Shown in pieces: positions 60,024-64,000 of a stretch of 64,000 nucleotides of DNA (the first letter of the stretch is position 1; every line of letters begins with the position of its first letter). The translations under genes and the position numbers were made by a program. Below the pieces are notes generated by a model. It saw only the letters and a list, made by a program, of their open reading frames with translations. It was not told the origin of the DNA and did no database searches. The DNA is from Halosimplex amylolyticum (GTDB lineage: Archaea; Halobacteriota; Halobacteria; Halobacteriales; Haloarculaceae): NCBI RefSeq assembly GCF_051414035.1, contig NZ_JBLKNW010000003.1:248001-312000 (forward strand). The letters run 5' to 3'.

Positions 60024-60947
60024 ATGGACGAACGGACCGCGCTGGGACTGCTCGCCGACCGCTTGCCGACGGCGGGTGACGACGCCGCCGTCGTCGACGG
60101 GCAGGTCGTCACCACCGACATGCTCCACGACCGGACGGACTTCCCCGACGGGACGACCCGTTACACCGCCGGCTGGCGCGCGGTCGGGGCCTCCCTCTCC
60201 GACGTCGCCGCGATGGGCGCCGCGGCCACCGCCGCCGTCGCCGTCTACGCCGCGCCGGCGTTCGACGAGCGCGAACTCGTCGATTTCGTCGACGGCGCCA
60301 CCGACGTCTGTGAGTCCGTCGACGCCGAGTACGTCGGCGGCGACCTCGACGACCACGTCGAGTTCACCGTCGCCACCACCGCGCTGGGCCGGACCGACGA
60401 CCCCGTCCTGCGCTCGGGCGCCCAGCCCGGCGATGCGGTCTGCGTGACCGGACGGCTGGGACGGAGCGCGGCCGCCCTCCGCCTGTTCGAACGCGGCGAA
60501 ATCGAACGGGCGAACGAGCTCTTCCGCTTCGCCCCCCGGATCGACGCCGGACGGGCGCTCGCGGGCCACGCGACGGCGATGATGGACTCCAGCGACGGCC
60601 TCGCCCGCTCGCTCCACCAGCTCGCCGAGGCGAGCGACTGCGGAATGGCCGTCGAGTCGCCCCTCCCGATCGACGAGTCCGTCGACGCAGTCGCCGACGG
60701 CACCGACGACCGCCTGGAACTCGGCGCGTTCTTCGGCGAGGACTTCGAACTCGTCTGTACCGTCCCCGAGGACGAACTCGCGACCGTCCACGCGGACGCC
60801 CCCGTCGACCTGACGCGGATCGGCACCGTCGTCGAGCGCGAGGCGCTCGGCGCCGCGGACCGAAGTCGGTCGAGAGACGGCGACGCCCCGGCGAATCGCG
60901 TCACACTTGACGGCGAGGGGTTCCCGGACCGCGGATACACGCACTGA
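60024..60947 (+). CDS. thiL: Thiamine-monophosphate kinase
   Basis: This 307-residue AIR-synthase-like kinase has GDDAAVVDGQVVTTDMLHDR, TDFPDGTTRYTAGWRAVGAS with LSDVAAMGA, YVGGDL, and MMDSSDGLARSLHQLAEASD (the MDxSDGL motif). It phosphorylates thiamine monophosphate to the diphosphate. The N-terminal domain is a little shorter than in bacterial ThiL. Confidence 0.92.
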   Translation: MDERTALGLLADRLPTAGDDAAVVDGQVVTTDMLHDRTDFPDGTTRYTAGWRAVGASLSDVAAMGAAATAAVAVYAAPAFDERELVDFVDGATDVCESVDAEYVGGDLDDHVEFTVATTALGRTDDPVLRSGAQPGDAVCVTGRLGRSAAALRLFERGEIERANELFRFAPRIDAGRALAGHATAMMDSSDGLARSLHQLAEASDCGMAVESPLPIDESVDAVADGTDDRLELGAFFGEDFELVCTVPEDELATVHADAPVDLTRIGTVVEREALGAADRSRSRDGDAPANRVTLDGEGFPDRGYTH

Positions 60948-61053
60948 ACAGCTGTTTTCCGGATTCGGCGAGATGGCGATGCGTCCGGTACTCTACCGCT
61001 TGGAACAGCGCAGGTGACGGCTGGTAGTCCACGCGAGGGCAGTCGCGAGCGCT

Positions 61054-61066
61054 ACAATATTATTAC
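61054..61066 (+). promoter_or_regulatory. AT-rich promoter of the MntA-HepT operon
   Basis: ACAATATTATTAC lies 22-34 nt ahead of the mntA ATG. This is the only strong AT island in the 141-bp spacer after thiL. Confidence 0.6.
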
Positions 61067-61088
61067 CTATGGGGTCCAACTATCGGGT

Positions 61089-61523
61089 ATGGAGACGCCG
61101 GGCGAACCGACTGTCGAGAGCGTAGATATCGAGGAGCTTCGGGAGTATCTCGCCCGGACAGACGTCGTCTTTGCTGTTCTGTTCGGCTCTCACGCCCGGG
61201 GGACGGCAACGAAGTCGTCGGACGTCGATATCGCGCTTCGGTTCCCCGACGACCAGGACGACCACGAACGCTTCCGACGGCGGAACAGGATCGACGCCGC
61301 GGTTCAGGAGTACGCGACGGGCTTCGTCGACGTCAGCGACATCGAAGCGCTTCCGACTTCGGTCGCGTACGCTGCGCTTCGAGACGGTGTTCTCCTCGCC
61401 GGCGATCCGCAAGCCGTCGAATCGTCCTACGAACGGGTCGAGCGGGAGTACGAGGCGAGCGAGAGCGAGCGAGAGCGGGAACGGCGGTCGTTCATCGACC
61501 GTCTCGCGCGAGGCGACGTGTAG
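61089..61523 (+). CDS. mntA: MntA-like nucleotidyltransferase antitoxin
   Basis: This 144-residue minimal nucleotidyltransferase carries GSHARGTATKSSDVDIAL: G33-S34, ten residues, then D45-V-D47, the exact GSX10DXD signature of MntA. In the described HepT-MntA systems MntA adds AMP groups to a Tyr of HepT and so disarms it. The next gene starts at the base after its stop. The ATG at 61089 is chosen over 61014. A charged C-terminal helix (EYEASESERERERRSFIDRL) ends the protein. Confidence 0.88.
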   Translation: METPGEPTVESVDIEELREYLARTDVVFAVLFGSHARGTATKSSDVDIALRFPDDQDDHERFRRRNRIDAAVQEYATGFVDVSDIEALPTSVAYAALRDGVLLAGDPQAVESSYERVEREYEASESERERERRSFIDRLARGDV

Positions 61524-61952
61524 ATGGTCGACGAAGCGATCGTTGCGGACAAACTCCGCCACGTCAACGAATACACCCGCGATCAGGAAGAGATGCGGGG
61601 GATGTCAAAAGCGGAGTACGTGGAGGACGTCGTGATCCAGCGGGCGGTCGAGCGGACGTTGATGAACCTGATTCAGACGTGTATCGACCTCGCACAACAC
61701 GTCCGAGCGGGGGAAGGTCTCGAACCGAGCGGGACGGCGAAGCAAGAAATCGAGGCGATCGGAAACGCGGACGTCATTTCAGCCGAAACACAGGAGAGAC
61801 TGGAAGAGGCAGTCGGGTTTCGGAACGTCCTCGCTCATCGATACGGCGACGTGGATCACGACGTCGTCTACGACGTATTGCATACCGATCTTCACTGGTT
61901 CGAACGGTTCCAGCGAGAGGTCGCACAGTGGTTCCAGCAGCACCATCAGTGA
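61524..61952 (+). CDS. hepT: HepT-like HEPN ribonuclease toxin
   Basis: This 142-residue all-helical HEPN protein (DUF86 type) has the active-site FRNVLAHRYGDVD: R100, four residues, H105, one residue, Y107, the exact RX4HXY of HepT toxins, where Tyr is the residue modified by MntA. The remaining helices (VIQRAVERTLMNLIQTCIDL with AQHV) match the fold. It pairs with the gene directly upstream. Confidence 0.9.
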   Translation: MVDEAIVADKLRHVNEYTRDQEEMRGMSKAEYVEDVVIQRAVERTLMNLIQTCIDLAQHVRAGEGLEPSGTAKQEIEAIGNADVISAETQERLEEAVGFRNVLAHRYGDVDHDVVYDVLHTDLHWFERFQREVAQWFQQHHQ

Positions 61953-62012
61953 ATCGATTGATTTTCCAATCCGGTCGGCTCGGAAAGTGCCATATTCATC
62001 CGTTAGAAAACC

Positions 62013-63191
62013 TCACGCCGCCAGAATTTCGAACGGGACGGGCGTGAAACACAGGAGACCGAGCACGAGCGTCAGGACGCCGACGGCCTGGCGACGACGG
62101 CCGATCGGTTCGTCGCGGATCGGCGTCGCCGGGCCGGCGTAGGCCAGGCCGCCGGCGATCAACCCCCAGAACGCCCAGAGGACGACCGCGTTCGTGGCTT
62201 CCTGCGCGAAGTAGAGGTAGCCGGCGAGGCCGAAGAGTGCGGCCGGGACCGCCGCGGCGACCGTCTCCTGGCGGGGGCCGAGGATGGCGCGGACGATGTG
62301 TCCACCGTCGAACTGGCCCACGGGGAGCAGATTCAGGAACGTGACGAACATGCCGACCCACCCGCCGAAGATGACGGGGTTGGCGGCCAGCCGGGGGTCC
62401 GAGTACGAGAGCGGTTGGCCGGTCAACTCGGCGAGGAAGACCAGCAACAGCGGGTCGTTGAACCGCAGCGAGGTCGACGACCCCTCGAGCACGCGCTCGG
62501 GGACGGTTATCGGATCGAGGTAGAGGCCGATGACCGTCACGACGACAGTCGCGACGAGCCCCGCGAGCGGGCCCGAGACGCCGATGTCGAACAGCGCCTT
62601 GCGGTCGGGGATCCGCCCCCGCATCCGGATGACCGCGCCCATCGTTCCGATGAGCGACGGGAACGGGATGAAGTAGGGGAGACTCGCGTCGACGTCGTGG
62701 TAGCGGATCATGACGTAGTGGCCGAACTCGTGGACCGCGAGCACCCCGAGGATGGCCGCGGTGAACGGCCACGCCTCCAGCAACGAGAGCGGGCCGTCGA
62801 TCTCGACGTAGTACCACTGCGTCCCGACCAGAAGCGTCGAGAGCACCGTCAGCACGAAGAAGACGACGTTCGTCCAGGGGATCCCGTCGATGTGAGGCGA
62901 ACGGGGCTCCGCGACGAGGACGTACTGCGGTCGCGACGGCCCGAACCGGTCCTCGACGACCGGCGTCTCGTCGAAGGGCGCCTCCGACTGGGCGCGCGTC
63001 GTCAGCGACAGGTCGTAGCCGTTCTCGCGGAACAGCTCCCAGAGCTCGCGCTCCAGCGCCTTGGCGGACGCCAGCGGCGTGCCCAGGTAGTAGATCGTGT
63101 CGTCGTCACCGACGCGAACGTCGGCCACCTGGAAGACCGACTGCACGGCATCGACCGGCGGCCCGGCCGCCGGTGCGCGACGCTCGTCCAT
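62013..63191 (-). CDS. Site-2-type M50 intramembrane zinc protease
   Basis: This 392-residue protein has an N-terminal soluble part (to about 110), then multiple helices with the zinc site AVHEFGHYVMIRYHDVDAS and the third ligand FLNLLPVGQFDGGH. PYFIPFPSLIGTMGAVIRM and FDIGVSGPLAGLVATVVV are further M50 features. It would cut membrane-bound regulators. TATAAAT (63217-63223) lies 26 nt before the ATG at 63191, supporting that start. Confidence 0.92.
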   Translation of the reverse strand: MDERRAPAAGPPVDAVQSVFQVADVRVGDDDTIYYLGTPLASAKALERELWELFRENGYDLSLTTRAQSEAPFDETPVVEDRFGPSRPQYVLVAEPRSPHIDGIPWTNVVFFVLTVLSTLLVGTQWYYVEIDGPLSLLEAWPFTAAILGVLAVHEFGHYVMIRYHDVDASLPYFIPFPSLIGTMGAVIRMRGRIPDRKALFDIGVSGPLAGLVATVVVTVIGLYLDPITVPERVLEGSSTSLRFNDPLLLVFLAELTGQPLSYSDPRLAANPVIFGGWVGMFVTFLNLLPVGQFDGGHIVRAILGPRQETVAAAVPAALFGLAGYLYFAQEATNAVVLWAFWGLIAGGLAYAGPATPIRDEPIGRRRQAVGVLTLVLGLLCFTPVPFEILAA

Positions 63192-63500
63192 CGGTTCGAG
63201 GTTGGGCACACCCGGGTATAAATCCCGGGAAGAGACGGGCGAAAACGGGATCGGCACTCGCCCTGTGACTGAGGCGAGTCCCGGCGGCGACAGACCGCCG
63301 GAGAAGTGGGGAACCGGGTCGCCGTGGCGGGGAGCCACCGCGCCGTGTGTCAGGGAACGTGTGATCGTGGCGTCGGTGTGAAGTCAGTGAGTCGTGGTAG
63401 GGTCAGTGAGTCTTGGTGGGGTCAGTCTGGTTGCGGATGTGGGTTCGTGTGGTGGATCTGTCGTGGTCTCCGTTGGCAAGCCGTGGATACGATCGTCTTA
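63192..63500. other. 309-bp spacer with 19-bp tandem repeat and M50 promoter
   Basis: TATAAAT at 63217-63223 is the M50 protease promoter (minus strand). A 19-bp unit GTCAGTGAGTCNTGGTNGG is repeated at 63383-63401 and 63402-63420, followed by a decayed third. The plus strand there is G/T-rich. No gene is seen. Confidence 0.6.
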
Positions 63501-63749
63501 CTACGCGCGTTCGACGCGCCACGTGGTCGCGCTCGTGTACGACCACTTCTCGACCTCGAGCTCGGACGCGGAGTCGCGGATCTTCACCATCAGCGCGCCG
63601 ATCTCCTTGGGCGACAGACCGACTTCGTCCGCGATGAACTTGCTCTTGAAGTACATCTCGCCGTCTTCGGCCTTCTGCGCCAGATAGGCCTTGAGTCGCT
63701 CTTCTTTCGACGGCTCGTCTTCGGTGGAGGGCTGTAGTATCGAGCTCAT
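63501..63749 (-). CDS. DUF7123-like winged-helix protein
   Basis: This 82-residue protein (LKAYLAQKAEDGEMYFKSKF, IADEVGLSPKEIGALMVKIR, EVEKWSYTSATTWRVERA) resembles the haloarchaeal family I know as DUF7123, a small winged-helix, probably a DNA-binding regulator. A Shine-Dalgarno GAGGTG (63755-63760) lies 5 nt ahead of the ATG at 63749, and TTTATATGG lies further upstream near 63784-63792, so this one has a short leader. Confidence 0.8.
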   Translation of the reverse strand: MSSILQPSTEDEPSKEERLKAYLAQKAEDGEMYFKSKFIADEVGLSPKEIGALMVKIRDSASELEVEKWSYTSATTWRVERA

Positions 63750-63783
63750 GTTGACACCTCGCTCTGTTCTGGAACCCGTATAT

Positions 63784-63792
63784 CCATATAAA
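63784..63792 (-). promoter_or_regulatory. TATA box of the DUF7123-like gene
   Basis: Minus-strand TTTATATGG lies about 35-43 nt before the start codon, consistent with a leader carrying the Shine-Dalgarno sequence. Confidence 0.6.
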
Positions 63793-63939
63793 GGCGGGAA
63801 GCTTCGGTTTGCTTCGTGTCGTTTCACAGACTTTCCGGGGAAAACTCGCCAGTATCGGGTTTTTCAGAACGTTTTCTGAGGGCGTTAGACATTTTATAAT
63901 CGTCGCTAAAGCCGCCAGACGTTTTTGCGAAGGCAGTGC
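63793..63939. other. AT-richer spacer at the right end
   Basis: It contains CATTTTATAATCG (63890-63902), a good TATA-like element pointing right. No gene is seen in the 147 bp. Confidence 0.45.
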
Positions 63940-64000
63940 ATGACCGGGGTGAAAATAACCGTTCGAGCCGGGATTCAGCCGGGCGTTGAGGCAATAGTTG
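63940..64000 (+). CDS. Possible 5' end of a gene running off the right edge
   Basis: An open frame begins MTGVKITVRAGIQPGVEAIV and continues to the window end. TTTATAA at 63893-63899 lies about 40 nt upstream. Only 20 residues are visible, so both the gene and its start are uncertain. Confidence 0.3.
   Translation, partial: MTGVKITVRAGIQPGVEAIV

Overview
The window is chromosomal DNA of a halophilic archaeon (class Halobacteria). Supporting signs are the very high GC in most genes, strongly acidic proteins, TATA-type promoters about 25 nt ahead of start codons (leaderless transcripts), and archaeal or haloarchaeal markers: CheF, PAN ATPase, aIF5B, Pus10, S19e, Nob1, PdaD, halocyanins and SecF-SecD. 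No rRNA, tRNA or CRISPR array was recognised.

Region 1 (1-20,450) is the accessory region of interest: part of an extracellular contractile injection system (eCIS, the phage-tail-like Afp/PVC family). It opens with the 3' end of an Afp15-type AAA+ ATPase. Two cargo-type DUF4157 genes follow on the minus strand. One ends in a PD-(D/E)XK-like nuclease motif. The other carries an OmpA-like fold plus a possible lysozyme-like segment. A divergent promoter region then leads into a tight plus-strand operon: a disordered protein, a LysM baseplate/tube adaptor, a gpD-like hub, a gpV-like spike, a PAAR tip, a gp25 wedge, two J-like baseplate proteins (the first with a 23-unit proline pentad array), a P2-I-like tail protein with propeller-like and helix-hairpin-helix parts, and an FFNGKLMT-motif protein. 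Tube, sheath, tape measure and terminator are not in the window and probably lie to the left.

Region 2 (20,480-35,800) returns to mostly core genes: cheF, a VapBC pair, an UppP-like phosphatase divergent from MscS, pus10, an SGNH hydrolase, rnhB, a CutA-like protein, secF-secD, PAN, nadE, pdaD and small haloarchaeal families.

Region 3 (35,800-53,500) holds aIF5B, two tandem halocyanins, PRC-barrel plus Nob1, a 48-residue Cys protein, a CPBP protease, Pgi, PepF, an M28 peptidase, an SLC13 carrier, a methyltransferase, TruA, a SHOCT protein and HisRS.

Region 4 (53,500-64,000) has an AT-richer DUF4188 gene with paired operator-like repeats, galK and galT (with a 50-residue ORF overlapping galT), S19e-PDCD5-PP-loop genes, a flippase-like protein, ThiL, a MntA-HepT toxin-antitoxin pair, an M50 protease and a DUF7123-like regulator.

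Three copies of a two-part hairpin element (28343, 33327, 53489) keep their pairing while the stem sequence changes. Several minisatellite-like tandem repeats also occur, two of them spanning stop codons.
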